A program made the translations under genes and the position numbers. Shown one piece after another: positions 16,523 to 25,658 of a DNA stretch of 64,000 bases (within the stretch, counting starts at the first letter, position 1; each line of letters starts with the position of its first letter). The notes beneath the pieces are model-generated. The model had not been told where the DNA came from. It was given only the letters and a program-made list of their open reading frames with translations, and made no database searches. Origin of the DNA: Paenibacillus riograndensis SBR5 (GTDB lineage Bacteria; Bacillota; Bacilli; Paenibacillales; Paenibacillaceae); contig NZ_LN831776.1 in the NCBI RefSeq assembly GCF_000981585.1, positions 6,753,532 to 6,817,531 of the forward strand, given 5' to 3'.

Positions 16523-18754
16523 ATGAGACTGAACAAGGCCGGCAATAAAAGAGCGCTGTACAGCAGAATATTGGTCAGTATGACGTTATGTGTGTCCTTA
16601 ACCTTTCTTGCTTCCACCATCCTCTATTACAACTATTATATTGGCGTAGAAAAAACGCAGGCTTTCCGCTCCGACCTCGGCAATCTCACGCAAACGAGCA
16701 AAGAGGTGGTCAACATGACCGATGCGGCGCAATCGCTTTCATTCCAGATCTACCGCAACAGCACCGTTTCCAAAATTGTGTTCTACGACAAGCCGGATAT
16801 CTATGATGTCACGGCTGCCATGTCCGAACTGGGGAATTACCTCAGCTCCATGCCATACATTGAATCCATCTATGTCTACAATCCCAAAAGCGCCAGGTTG
16901 TACATCGCCTCCTCCCACGGCCAGAACGGCGTCTTTACCGAGCAGGAGCTGGTGGACAGAAATATCCTGGATATTCTGAACCACTACCAGGAATACAAGC
17001 CGTTCACACCCATTCCGCGCGTGTATTCCAATGGTGCTGCGGAGAACGGTCAGGTCCGGGCTTATACCTTCCTGTGCTACGATGCGATTGGCTGGGACAG
17101 GGCCATTAATTCAGCCGTAATTGTCAACATTTCCGCTCCCTGGATTAACAAAGAAATCACCAGTCCCGTGGACTCCAAGAGCGACACTTTTATTCTTGCC
17201 GATCAGGGCAAGCTGCTGTCTGTGGACAGTCTGGAACCACACGGCTTGTCTCCGCTGGAAGCAGCTTGGGTCCAGCAGCGGATTCAGGGCCGGGAGGCCG
17301 GTTATTTTATCGGTGAATTCGGCGGGGTCAACTCACTGATCTCTTATACGGCGCCGGATGATCTTAGCTGGCAGTATGTGCGCATCACACCGTATGACAT
17401 CATCACCAGACAGACCAACAGCATCCGCAACGCCACCCTGCTGATTGCTGCGCTGATTTTCGTAGGAGGCCTGGCCTTTTCCTGGCTCATGTCGCGCCGG
17501 GTGTATCTGCCGATTAGCCGGATTGTCCGGGAGATGAATATTCTCGAAGGCGAGAAACGCGACAGCATGTTCACCATCCGGCAAAATACGCTGCGCGATC
17601 TGATTCTCGGCCTCAAGCCGCTGCAATCCATCCAGCAGGTCGAGAAGCTGCGGCAGCTCGGCATTCATTTTACCTTCGACGATGATTACCGTTTGATTCT
17701 GCTGCGGATTGACAATTACCAGGAGTTCCGAGAGTCCCGCTCCTCGTATCTGCTTGCCTATAAGTTCGCCATTATGAACATCGCTTCAGAGATTTGCGGC
17801 CAGACCTACCGCGTAGAGACGGTAGATATGAATGATGACGGCATCCTGGTGCTTCTGAATATTGTGGACGCCAAGGAATACACGGACACAGAACTGATTG
17901 AGACGCTGCTCCGCCAGATTCAGCAGGCCTGCTCCGATTATTTGAAGGTCAGCCTGACGCTTGCCTACAGCCATATTGACCACAATCCCGTGCAGCTGCA
18001 TCAGCTCTACAAGCAGGTTAGAGAAGCATCGAACCACAGATTGTTCTTCGGCCATGGCTGCATCATCAGCGCCCAGTACATCTGTGCCCTTCAAGCTAAC
18101 ATTTATCACTACCCTACCGAAAAAGAGAAAAAGCTCACCGATGCGCTGATGAGCGGCAAAATCGACGAGGCCCGGGAGCAGTTCAGCAGCATTATCCGGG
18201 AGACGGCAGACTATCCGTTTCCATCGGTGCAGCTGGCTGTATCCCGGCTCAGTGTGACGATCAAGGAGATCCTCATCAACATCCAAAAACGTAACCGTTT
18301 ACACAATGATGGGACTGCTGAGCTGCCCGCTTTGGATTCGGTCGAAACCGTTGACGCGCTGGAGCAGGCCTTTTTCGCTCTCTTTAGTGAAATGCACGAA
18401 CAGCTGGCCGAGAAAAAAAACTCCAAGCAGCATGACCTGGTCCGCCAGATCAATCAAAAGATCAACGAAGCTTATATGGAGCCGAGTCTAAGCCTGAACC
18501 AGATTGCTGATGAACTGAATATGTCACCGATTTACATCAGCCGCCTCTATAAGCAGCAGACGCTGACCAGTATCGTGGATGTCATTCTGGAGGTGCGGAT
18601 GCGCGAGGTCTGCAGCCTGCTCGAGAATACCGGTCTGCCGGTGACCACCATCGCCGAACGCTGCGGCTTCACCAGCAGCTCCTACCTGCACCGGATGTTC
18701 AAGCGCAGCTTCGGCACAACGCCCACCGACTATCGGCGTTCCAGGCAGGCATAG
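16523..18754 (+). CDS. Membrane sensor-AraC regulator (large Cache-type)
   Basis: A 743-residue one-protein transmembrane regulator common beside carbohydrate importers in Paenibacillus. Helix 1 (about residues 17-37) and helix 2 (about 305-325) bracket a roughly 265-residue extracytoplasmic sensor with a Cache-like pattern. A cytoplasmic linker of about 300 residues follows, then a C-terminal AraC domain with two helix-turn-helix motifs (LSLNQIADELNMSPIYISRLYKQ; VTTIAERCGFTSSSYLHRMFKR) and the closing TTPTDYR. Start placed at MRLNKAG because AGGGGG lies 6 bases upstream; an in-frame ATG earlier lacks a good ribosome binding site. Likely regulatory target is the LplABC-like importer 2.4 kb away, by analogy only. 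Confidence 0.85.
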   Translation: MRLNKAGNKRALYSRILVSMTLCVSLTFLASTILYYNYYIGVEKTQAFRSDLGNLTQTSKEVVNMTDAAQSLSFQIYRNSTVSKIVFYDKPDIYDVTAAMSELGNYLSSMPYIESIYVYNPKSARLYIASSHGQNGVFTEQELVDRNILDILNHYQEYKPFTPIPRVYSNGAAENGQVRAYTFLCYDAIGWDRAINSAVIVNISAPWINKEITSPVDSKSDTFILADQGKLLSVDSLEPHGLSPLEAAWVQQRIQGREAGYFIGEFGGVNSLISYTAPDDLSWQYVRITPYDIITRQTNSIRNATLLIAALIFVGGLAFSWLMSRRVYLPISRIVREMNILEGEKRDSMFTIRQNTLRDLILGLKPLQSIQQVEKLRQLGIHFTFDDDYRLILLRIDNYQEFRESRSSYLLAYKFAIMNIASEICGQTYRVETVDMNDDGILVLLNIVDAKEYTDTELIETLLRQIQQACSDYLKVSLTLAYSHIDHNPVQLHQLYKQVREASNHRLFFGHGCIISAQYICALQANIYHYPTEKEKKLTDALMSGKIDEAREQFSSIIRETADYPFPSVQLAVSRLSVTIKEILINIQKRNRLHNDGTAELPALDSVETVDALEQAFFALFSEMHEQLAEKKNSKQHDLVRQINQKINEAYMEPSLSLNQIADELNMSPIYISRLYKQQTLTSIVDVILEVRMREVCSLLENTGLPVTTIAERCGFTSSSYLHRMFKRSFGTTPTDYRRSRQA

Positions 18755-18763
18755 TGTCATCTT

Positions 18764-18824
18764 AAGACACCCCATTAGGGTTGTCTTTGTATTATTAGGT
18801 CAACCAGAAACTACTGGTTGGCCT
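18764..18824 (+). terminator. Double hairpin terminator region after the sensor-AraC gene
   Basis: First hairpin AAGACAcCCC / GGGttGTCTT (18764-18787). Second hairpin AGGTCAACCAG / CTGGTTGGCCT with a 6-base loop (18797-18824), followed by ATTCTTGTATGTGTTTT. The pair separates this gene from the sigma-factor operon. Confidence 0.7.
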
Positions 18825-18957
18825 ATTCTTGTATGTGTTTTAATTTAGTTAAAAAAAATCAATCGTTTTGACGGTCAGCTCCGTCTTACTTGTGAAAACA
18901 TATTTTGGGGCGACTTCTTCCATAGTGAGGCACAAACAAGGAAGAGGGGGGTGTTGA

Positions 18958-19467
18958 ATGGTGGAGAACATAATGAACAAGGCCAATACAGCGGATCTTG
19001 CGCTGATGGATGAAGAGGTATTCTTTCAGCGGCTTGCGGGCGAGCACCGGAAACTGTATGCGATCGCGTACAGCTATCTGCGTTCCGAGGCGGATGCCCT
19101 GGAAGCGGTGCAGGAAGCGTCGTGCCGGGCCTGGATGAAGCGCAAAAAGCTCAAAAACGAGCAGGCCTTCACGCCCTGGCTAATCCGGATTACCATCAAC
19201 TGCTGCATGGATGAGCTGCGGCGCAAAAAGCGCGTCTTTCCGGCGGAGAAGCTGGAGGAGAAGGAAACCCAGGAGATGAGGAGCAGCGACCGGCTCGATC
19301 TGGAGCGGGCGATGAACCGGATGAAGCCGAAATACCGGCATGTCGTGATGCTCAAATATTACCAGGATATGACGAGTGCCGAAATTGCCAAGGTGCTGAA
19401 CAAGCCCGAAGGCACGATCAAAACCTGGCTGCGCGAAGGACTCAAGCAGTTGCGGAACTATTTGTGA
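18958..19467 (+). CDS. ECF RNA polymerase sigma factor
   Basis: A 169-residue sigma-70 family member of the extracytoplasmic-function type, with only regions 2 and 4. Region 2 runs through YAIAYSYLRSEADALEAVQEASCRAW and AFTPWLIRITINCCMDELRRKKR. Region 4 has the helix-turn-helix YQDMTSAEIAKVLNKPEGTIKTWLREGLKQLR at the C-terminus. GAGGGGGGTG precedes the ATG. Its stop is almost joined to the next gene, a membrane protein of the kind that acts as cognate anti-sigma factor. Signal and regulon unknown. Confidence 0.92.
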   Translation: MVENIMNKANTADLALMDEEVFFQRLAGEHRKLYAIAYSYLRSEADALEAVQEASCRAWMKRKKLKNEQAFTPWLIRITINCCMDELRRKKRVFPAEKLEEKETQEMRSSDRLDLERAMNRMKPKYRHVVMLKYYQDMTSAEIAKVLNKPEGTIKTWLREGLKQLRNYL

Positions 19468-19487
19468 ACATGCGGGAGGTGGCTGAA

Positions 19488-21008
19488 ATGTCTGAGAAAG
19501 AAGAGCGCATCCTGAAGCAGGATGCCCAGGAGGTCAATCTAAATGCGGAGACGATTCGGGAAATGAAAATATTTAATGCAATGCGTAACGGAGTAGCGCA
19601 GGGAAAAAAACGCAGCAAGCGGCGTTTCTATTCTTACGGAGCGGGGGCGGTACTGGCCGCGGCGGCAGCCGTCTTTCTGATCTTCTTCCCCATCGGCCTG
19701 CCAGCCGGAGGTACGGACGATTTCGACCCCGGCGGTTCAGTGCAGGCGGCCAGCACCAAAAGCTGGGATGACTTTGCGGCCTATCGCAACCAGCCATTAC
19801 ACAATCGGCTGGTTGCCGACATACTGGAACGGGATCTGATTAAGCCCGTCCGTCAAAGCGCGACAAACAAAGGATACCGCATGGATGTGGACGGCGCCGT
19901 CACGGATGGCCGTAAAGTGTATATCCTGTTCAGCGTGCACAACGATACGGATAAAGAAATCACACCCGCGGATACGAAAATTCAATTCGGGGATTTCGAG
20001 GTTCCATATCCGCATCGAGGCGCAGCCCTGGAAATGGCTTACGATAGTGAATCCCGGATTCCGCCCGGCCAAAGCAAGGATTATATTTATTCCACCAACT
20101 ATCCGGGATCCATCGCCTATTCCAAGGATGTGAAGTTCACTCTGATCCTCACCGAAACGTCCGACCAGGCGCTCGCTTCCAGCAGCAACAAGTACCGGAC
20201 CGGCCTGGAGGTATCGTTCGAGCTTGATCCGGCCAGATTCAAGGACCAAGAGCATACACTGCCTGTGGATCGCACGCTGACGGTGGACGGTCAAAAGATC
20301 AAAGTGCTCCAGGTGGAGTATACTCCGCTTAATACCTATGTCGATCTGGAATATGACAAGGCGAATACCAAACGGATTTTCAGCCTGCTTAATCCGGTTC
20401 TGATCGCAACCACCGGGAGTCAAACCGATAAATTGGTTTATCCGGGCAGAATCACGGCCGATAATTCCGAGGTGTACAAAGACCAATCGCAGGCAACGCT
20501 GGTGTTCAAGCATACCGGGCTTAACCAGCCGGATTCCGCCTCGCTGAAGATTGCCGGCATCTCGGCTCTGGAGCCGGACCGCATGAAATTTGTGATCGAT
20601 CTGAACAAGCAGCAAGTTATTGAAGCCCCGACAAACGATTGGGAAATTGTCACATCCAAGCAAGAGCATAATGCAACAGAGGCAGAGATTCTGCTCCGGC
20701 GCAAAGTGACCAACCTGTTTTATTATACCGATTCGCAAGGGGCGGTGCAGGCGGAGTACATCGGCGCAAGCCTGGCCGACAAATTTACCGATGCGAAGGG
20801 CCAGGTGCATGAAAGAACGAATCGGGAAACTGCACTACACAATTTCGGCGGCACCACGACCTCTAGTGATGGTACGGGTATGGATGAGATGAGTTTATTT
20901 TTTGACAGTCAAGCTGCAGATTACCCGCAGCCGCTTACCCTATCAGTTGAACGCATCTGGAATCCAATTTTGGAGACGCAAAGTATCGAGTTGTTCTCAA
21001 AGAAATAA
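19488..21008 (+). CDS. DUF4179-type membrane protein, probable anti-sigma factor
   Basis: About 506 residues. A short cytoplasmic N-terminus (to about 48) with a helical NAETIREMKIFNAMRNGV stretch is followed by one transmembrane helix (VLAAAAAVFLIFFPIGL) and a roughly 430-residue extracytoplasmic part with beta-rich modules, as in DUF4179 proteins. Start chosen at MSEKEE after GGGAGGTGG; an in-frame GTG overlapping the sigma stop is less likely. Placement directly after an ECF sigma gene supports sequestration of that sigma factor at the membrane; this is known for the arrangement but not shown here. Confidence 0.8.
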   Translation: MSEKEERILKQDAQEVNLNAETIREMKIFNAMRNGVAQGKKRSKRRFYSYGAGAVLAAAAAVFLIFFPIGLPAGGTDDFDPGGSVQAASTKSWDDFAAYRNQPLHNRLVADILERDLIKPVRQSATNKGYRMDVDGAVTDGRKVYILFSVHNDTDKEITPADTKIQFGDFEVPYPHRGAALEMAYDSESRIPPGQSKDYIYSTNYPGSIAYSKDVKFTLILTETSDQALASSSNKYRTGLEVSFELDPARFKDQEHTLPVDRTLTVDGQKIKVLQVEYTPLNTYVDLEYDKANTKRIFSLLNPVLIATTGSQTDKLVYPGRITADNSEVYKDQSQATLVFKHTGLNQPDSASLKIAGISALEPDRMKFVIDLNKQQVIEAPTNDWEIVTSKQEHNATEAEILLRRKVTNLFYYTDSQGAVQAEYIGASLADKFTDAKGQVHERTNRETALHNFGGTTTSSDGTGMDEMSLFFDSQAADYPQPLTLSVERIWNPILETQSIELFSKK

Positions 21009-21009
21009 A

Positions 21010-21055
21010 AGCGAGCGATAGCGGCCGGAAGTCCAAACATTCCCTGGAGTTACGG
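21010..21055. repeat. REP-like element, partial copy 2
   Basis: Inverse-orientation match to the left arm of the element at 10299: about 35 bases through AGCGGCCGGAAGTCCAAAC and the following ATTCCC..GAGTTACG, with a few substitutions. It lies immediately after the stop of the anti-sigma gene. Confidence 0.7.
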
Positions 21056-21100
21056 CCAGCACCTAACAGGGACTTTCCAGCTTCATCTACACAACAAGAA

Positions 21101-21127
21101 GCCCCGCCAGCCAACAGCTTGCGGGGC
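21101..21127. terminator. Convergent terminator hairpin
   Basis: GCCCCGC / GCGGGGC arms around a 13-base loop, between the convergent anti-sigma (+) and binding-protein (-) genes; weak T-runs on both sides. Confidence 0.6.
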
Positions 21128-21134
21128 AACTCCC

Positions 21135-22733
21135 TTACTTAATTCCTTTTTCAGCAGTATAAGTGTTCCACTGCTTCGTCCATTCAGCCTGAATCTTGTC
21201 CAGACCCGCCTGTTTGGCCTTCTGCATGAAGGTTTCCAGCCCTTTGTCCACATCCGCTACCAGTCCCGCTTCCAGCGGAAACAGGTACTGCTTCTCTACC
21301 TGCTCCAGGGCGGCTTTCTCTGCCTGATAGGAGGTGTAGTCCTCGGCGAATCCCAGGAACAGGTCCGGCTTCTGGATCTTGTCCAGCTCCTCAAAAATCG
21401 CCTTTACCCCGTCAAAGCCCTTGTCGAACAGCATGAATTCCGGATTTCTCCACGCCCAGCCGTTCATGCCTTCGCGGGTGAAGCCATTGGATGTGCTCGT
21501 GCCGACCAGCTTGTAATAGCCGTCCTCCACCGTGTAGTTCTTGCCTTCAATTCCGTATTGCGTCAACTGGTTATACCGTTTGTCCAGAACCAGCTTCTGA
21601 TAGAAAGCGAGTGCCCGCTCGGGATTTTTGCTGCTCTTCGGAATCGCAAAACCATTGTGTATAGGATGTACGGGTGTTGCATAACCTGTGGTTTTGCCGA
21701 ACGGATAGTAGGCCAGCTCCCAATCGGGATGTGTGGTGCTGATCTTCATCTTCATGTCATTATAGCGCGTCGGGTTATCCCCGAACATGCTGGCTGCTTT
21801 GCCGGAAGTAATCGGGTCCTGCATCGTATCCTTGATATTCAGCACATTTTTCGGAATAAAGCCTTTGTCTGCCCAGCGCTTCATGGTTTTCAGCTCTTCT
21901 TTTTGCTCATCAGAACCCCAGTAGGAGTACACTGTAGTAGGTGATTCATACTTCACGCCCATGCCGTACGGCAGAGCGCCAACCATTTTGTTCAGCTCGG
22001 TATAAATGTAATGAAGATTGTTGCCGATATCACTGTTCAGGGACATCGGCATCAAATCCGGCTCGTTTTTGGCAATGCCGTCCATATAGGCTTCATAGCT
22101 GGCCAGATCCGTTGGGGCTGGAAGATTATATTTCTTGCGCAGATCCTCACGGTATACAAAACCGTTGGTCACATATTCTTTATAGGTTGCGGGAACGGTG
22201 TAGATTTTGCCGTCCACCTTCACATCTTCCCACATGCTTTCAGGAACGAATTTCTGCAGCTCCGGAGCAGCTTTGGGCAGCAGATCATCCAGCGGCAGGA
22301 AGGCGCCCCGTTTGGCATAGGATTGGTACTGGGTCCAGTCCGCTGTAAAAATCAGATCAATCGCCTGGCCCGAAGACAGCAGCAGCTTGTATTTCTGATC
22401 CCAGTCCGTCCAGCTCGTATAGTTGAACTTCACGGTAGCATTCAGTTCCTCCTGGGCCATCTTGTTGATTTCATCCTGAATGACCGGCAGATCCTTGGGA
22501 GCGTCGCCAAGCATGTAGAACTGCAGCTCCACCTTCTTCGAGGTGTCGATTCCGGTGTCCGCTGCGGCTGCGGCGTTACCCTCTGTTTTCACGGCAGTAT
22601 TACTCCCGCCCTCTGTCCCCGCGCTGTCTTTGTTCCCGTTACTGTTATTGCCGCCGCATCCCGCAAGAAGCGAAAGGGCCAGCGCAGCCGTTGTAAGCGC
22701 TGCCAGTGTTTTTCTGCCTGTTGCCTTTTTCAT
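21135..22733 (-). CDS. Carbohydrate-binding lipoprotein, LplA/YtcQ-like
   Basis: A 532-residue receptor of the large Gram-positive family 1 binding proteins that serve oligosaccharide importers. Signal peptide with lipobox LLAGC (Cys about residue 26), then an Asn/Gly/Thr-rich linker. The mature domain starts at KVELQFYMLGDAPKDLP and contains family segments such as DLIFTADWTQYQSYAKRGAF, PATYKEYVTNGFVYREDL and HNGFAIPKSSKNPERALAF. It is third in the operon after two permeases, the standard LplB-LplC-LplA order. No ATPase is nearby, so a shared MsmX-type ATPase is assumed. Ligand not predictable. Confidence 0.88.
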   Translation of the reverse strand: MKKATGRKTLAALTTAALALSLLAGCGGNNSNGNKDSAGTEGGSNTAVKTEGNAAAAADTGIDTSKKVELQFYMLGDAPKDLPVIQDEINKMAQEELNATVKFNYTSWTDWDQKYKLLLSSGQAIDLIFTADWTQYQSYAKRGAFLPLDDLLPKAAPELQKFVPESMWEDVKVDGKIYTVPATYKEYVTNGFVYREDLRKKYNLPAPTDLASYEAYMDGIAKNEPDLMPMSLNSDIGNNLHYIYTELNKMVGALPYGMGVKYESPTTVYSYWGSDEQKEELKTMKRWADKGFIPKNVLNIKDTMQDPITSGKAASMFGDNPTRYNDMKMKISTTHPDWELAYYPFGKTTGYATPVHPIHNGFAIPKSSKNPERALAFYQKLVLDKRYNQLTQYGIEGKNYTVEDGYYKLVGTSTSNGFTREGMNGWAWRNPEFMLFDKGFDGVKAIFEELDKIQKPDLFLGFAEDYTSYQAEKAALEQVEKQYLFPLEAGLVADVDKGLETFMQKAKQAGLDKIQAEWTKQWNTYTAEKGIK

Positions 22734-22861
22734 ATGAACCCTCCTAAACGTTTTGTAAGCCTAGCTCCCTGAATTCACCTCGTACAAAACTGCCCTCATC
22801 TTGTAACTCTATGTTAGCCGAATAACAAAAGCCCGGTAATGGTGCTTTCTGCCATACGGTT

Positions 22862-23755
22862 CTAACCTTTTACAGCCCCGATCGTCAGTCCCTTCACAAA
22901 ATAGCGCTGGATGAACGGGTACAAAAACAAAATAGGTCCGGTAACAATGATAGCCATCGCCATCTTGGTCGATTCGGTAGGCAAATCGCTGCCCAGGCTG
23001 ACACCGGTACCTGCGCCCATATTGGCTATGAAAGCCGCCGAATTGATGACATTGTACAAATGGAACTGCAGCTGGTACTTATGGGGGTCATTAATGAACA
23101 GTGAAGACGAGAACCAATCGTTCCAGTAGGCCAGAGCGAGGAAGAGGCCAACCGTGGCGATGCCGGGCATCGACAGCTGGAGCACAATCCTCCAATAGAT
23201 TTTGAAGTCACCGGCCCCATCGATCTTGGCGGATTCGAACAGCTCCTCAGGGACGGCGGAACGGATGAAATTCTTCATCAGAATAATCAGGAACGGCGTC
23301 ATCAGCCCCGGAAAAATCAGCGCACCGTACGAATCAGTGAGATGCAGATATTTGGTCATCATAATGTACCAGGGCACCAGTCCCCCGCCGAACAGGGTAG
23401 TGAAGTAAATGTAGAATGAGAAAGTATTGCGGTATTTAAAATCCTTGCGGGCCAGCACATAACCGGCCATCGTCATAAAAAACAGCCCCAGTGTCGTGCC
23501 CGTCACCGTTGTAAACAGCGTAACGCCATATGCCCGCAGCACCTCGTCCGGGAAGGTGAACACTGTTTTGTACCCCTCCAGCGAGAATTGCGCCGGTATC
23601 AGATGATACCCGTCCTTAATAATCGAATCATTGGCCGTCAAGGAAGCCGAAATAATCAGCAGGAACGGGACCAGACAGGCCAGCGAGCCGAGAATGATAA
23701 CCGTGTAGGCAAGCCCCTGCAGCAGCCTTGTATAATGATCGTCTTTGATATGCAT
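22862..23755 (-). CDS. Carbohydrate ABC permease, LplC/YtcP-like
   Basis: A 297-residue membrane permease with six predicted helices. The EAA loop reads EELFESAKIDGAGDFKIYWRIVLQLSMPGIATVG (about residue 180-215), and FVKGLTIGAVKG closes the protein as in this family. Start placed at MHIKDD after GAAGGAG; an upstream in-frame ATG would put the ribosome binding site inside the gene. It forms the heterodimeric channel with the gene upstream. Confidence 0.9.
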   Translation of the reverse strand: MHIKDDHYTRLLQGLAYTVIILGSLACLVPFLLIISASLTANDSIIKDGYHLIPAQFSLEGYKTVFTFPDEVLRAYGVTLFTTVTGTTLGLFFMTMAGYVLARKDFKYRNTFSFYIYFTTLFGGGLVPWYIMMTKYLHLTDSYGALIFPGLMTPFLIILMKNFIRSAVPEELFESAKIDGAGDFKIYWRIVLQLSMPGIATVGLFLALAYWNDWFSSSLFINDPHKYQLQFHLYNVINSAAFIANMGAGTGVSLGSDLPTESTKMAMAIIVTGPILFLYPFIQRYFVKGLTIGAVKG

Positions 23756-23791
23756 GCTCTTTTTCTCCTTCCGTATCATGTCCGGCAGCTC

Positions 23792-24814
23792 CTAGAACAA
23801 AGCGTAATCGTCGTTTATTTTGCGGATAATGTAGTTGACCGTCATGATCAGAATGAAGCCGAACAGCGATTGATACAGCCCGGCTGCTGTGGCCATTCCG
23901 ATATCAAAGGTAACCTTAAGCGAGCGGAACACATACGTATCCAGAATATCCGTAGTATTATAGAGCACCCCGTTGTTGCCGATCAGCTGGTAAAAGAGGT
24001 CAAACTGCCCCTTCATGATACTTCCAAGCGAGAAGAGCAGCAGCACAATAAAGGTTGATTTCAGCATCGGCACCGTGATATACCAGATCCGCTGGAAGAT
24101 ATGCGCACCGTCGATCTTGGCCGCTTCATAATATTCGTCGCTGATCCCCGTAATGGAGGCCAGGTAGATGACCATGCTGTAGCCAAGATTTTTCCAGAGA
24201 TAGAATACGATAATCAGGAAGATCCAGACGCCCGGTTTGTTGTAGACATCTACAGGGCCGGCTCCGAATTGGGCCAGCAGCGTATTCAAGAAACCGTTAT
24301 CATAATTGAACACGTTATATACGATAACACTCAGAATAACGAAAGAAACGAAATACGGCAGGAACATGATCGATTGGGTCAGCTTTTTGAACCATTTGAC
24401 ACGCAGCTCACTGAGCAGAATCGCACAGACGATGGCCAGCACATTCCCTAGCAGGATAAACGCCAGATTGTAGCCGATTGTATTGAGCGTAAGCTTCACC
24501 AGTGTGCCGGACTTCCAGAGAAATTCGAAGTTCTTGAAGCCCACAAAGGGCGCATCGAACATTCCGGAATTGAAGTCAAATTGGGTAAACGCGTAATACA
24601 CGCCGACCATCGGGAAATACGAGTTGACCAGAAAAAACAGCAATGCAGGCAGCAGCATCAGAAAAAGAACCCGGTTATGGACCAGCTCATGCAGAAAACC
24701 CTTTTTCCTCTTCTTCCCGGTCCTTGCCCCTGTCTCTGACGGCAGCTGCCCCGCCTCCTTAATAGGAAGCTCTATGGCGAGCGCTGTAACGGACTTGCGT
24801 TTACGGTGTCTCAA
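23792..24814 (-). CDS. Carbohydrate ABC permease, LplB/YteP-like, TTG start
   Basis: About 340 residues. First permease of the importer, about six helices after a Lys/Arg-rich cytoplasmic N-terminus. The first helix is VLFLMLLPALLFFLVNSYFP, followed by the family segment FVGFKNFEFLW; the EAA loop is EYYEAAKIDGAHIFQRIWYITVPML (near residue 230). No ATG fits: AGGAGGG (24823-24829) is 8 bases from a TTG, which is the chosen start; a longer frame upstream has no family-like sequence. First gene of the operon. Confidence 0.86.
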   Translation of the reverse strand: MRHRKRKSVTALAIELPIKEAGQLPSETGARTGKKRKKGFLHELVHNRVLFLMLLPALLFFLVNSYFPMVGVYYAFTQFDFNSGMFDAPFVGFKNFEFLWKSGTLVKLTLNTIGYNLAFILLGNVLAIVCAILLSELRVKWFKKLTQSIMFLPYFVSFVILSVIVYNVFNYDNGFLNTLLAQFGAGPVDVYNKPGVWIFLIIVFYLWKNLGYSMVIYLASITGISDEYYEAAKIDGAHIFQRIWYITVPMLKSTFIVLLLFSLGSIMKGQFDLFYQLIGNNGVLYNTTDILDTYVFRSLKVTFDIGMATAAGLYQSLFGFILIMTVNYIIRKINDDYALF

Positions 24815-25048
24815 TGCCTTCACCCTCCTGTTACTTCTATATAGTTCATTGCGGCAGCATACGCCTTCCCGCCACCGTCTGGACGCTTGAAGCTGCACTC
24901 AGCGGCTCCGTCCAATGTATGCTCTGAGTATAGAAGACATCTCCGCAGGGTGAACAGTGCAGCTTGAGGGTATTCCTGTATGATGTGGAGTATCGGCTGG
25001 TGCACTTTTCTGACTTTTGTGGAGAAAATAAAGAATGCACGCAAATAA

Positions 25049-25091
25049 GCCCCGTAAGCGCTCCTGTTTCAGGGCAGCTCCGGGGCCTTTT
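25049..25091 (-). terminator. Terminator after the AdhR-like regulator gene
   Basis: GCCCCG / CGGGGC arms with a long, partly paired loop, ending in TTATTTG on the minus strand and CTTTTT on the plus strand; it lies about 20-60 bases past the regulator stop. Confidence 0.55.
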
Positions 25092-25108
25092 TCCACATAT
25101 TTAAACCA

Positions 25109-25495
25109 TTACTTCTTTGCAGCTCGTTCTTGGGCCTCTCTCTCCAACGACGCAAAATATGCAATCTTATGTTCAATCTTCTGCGCAAAGCTCTGAAAAA
25201 ACTTAATCTTCTCATCAATTTGCAGCTTATGGGCCTGCAGCAGCTTCCGCTGGTCCGGCAGCGCTTCCACCCCTTCCCGGGATAACGCGATGAATTGCTT
25301 GATCTCAGCAATCGGCATCCCCGTATCCTTCAGGCAGCAGATCAGGGAGATCAGCTCCAGATCCTCGTCGTGAAAGCAGCGGTTGCCATGTTCATCTCTT
25401 GCTACAACGGGCAGAACACCTTCTCTTTCATAATAACGCAGTGTATATTGGCTAAGTCCGCTCTTTTGTGCTATGGTTTTGATGCTGTAACCCAT
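25109..25495 (-). CDS. MerR-family regulator, AdhR-like
   Basis: A 128-residue small MerR protein. The N-terminal winged helix reads YSIKTIAQKSGLSQYTLRYYEREGVL; the wing holds DEHGNRCFHDEDLELISLI, and a long coiled coil (about 75-115) forms the dimer. It has no large effector domain and no clustered metal-binding Cys, consistent with aldehyde- or electrophile-sensing members such as AdhR, though only CC at about residues 53-54 is seen. It is divergent from an aldo/keto reductase whose promoter has the MerR 19-bp spacer. Confidence 0.88.
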   Translation of the reverse strand: MGYSIKTIAQKSGLSQYTLRYYEREGVLPVVARDEHGNRCFHDEDLELISLICCLKDTGMPIAEIKQFIALSREGVEALPDQRKLLQAHKLQIDEKIKFFQSFAQKIEHKIAYFASLEREAQERAAKK

Positions 25496-25591
25496 ATGTC
25501 AGCTCCATTCCGCCGCGTACGCTCCGGCAAGTAGAATTACCTTTAAGTTAACACCAATGCGCTTCTATTAAAAGCCCCGCCAGGAAATCTA

Positions 25592-25622
25592 TTGACTTAC
25601 ACCTAACTCTAAGGTCTAAAAT
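25592..25622 (+). promoter_or_regulatory. MerR-type promoter of the aldo/keto reductase gene
   Basis: -35 TTGACT and -10 TAAAAT separated by 19 bases instead of 17, with a dyad in the spacer (ACCTAACTCTAAGGT). The CTTA...TAACTCTAAG pattern resembles the AdhR-family operator. It is placed 37 bases before the reductase ATG. Confidence 0.8.
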
Positions 25623-25658
25623 TTACAGCGTACCTTACATTTAAGGAGTGAATAATTA

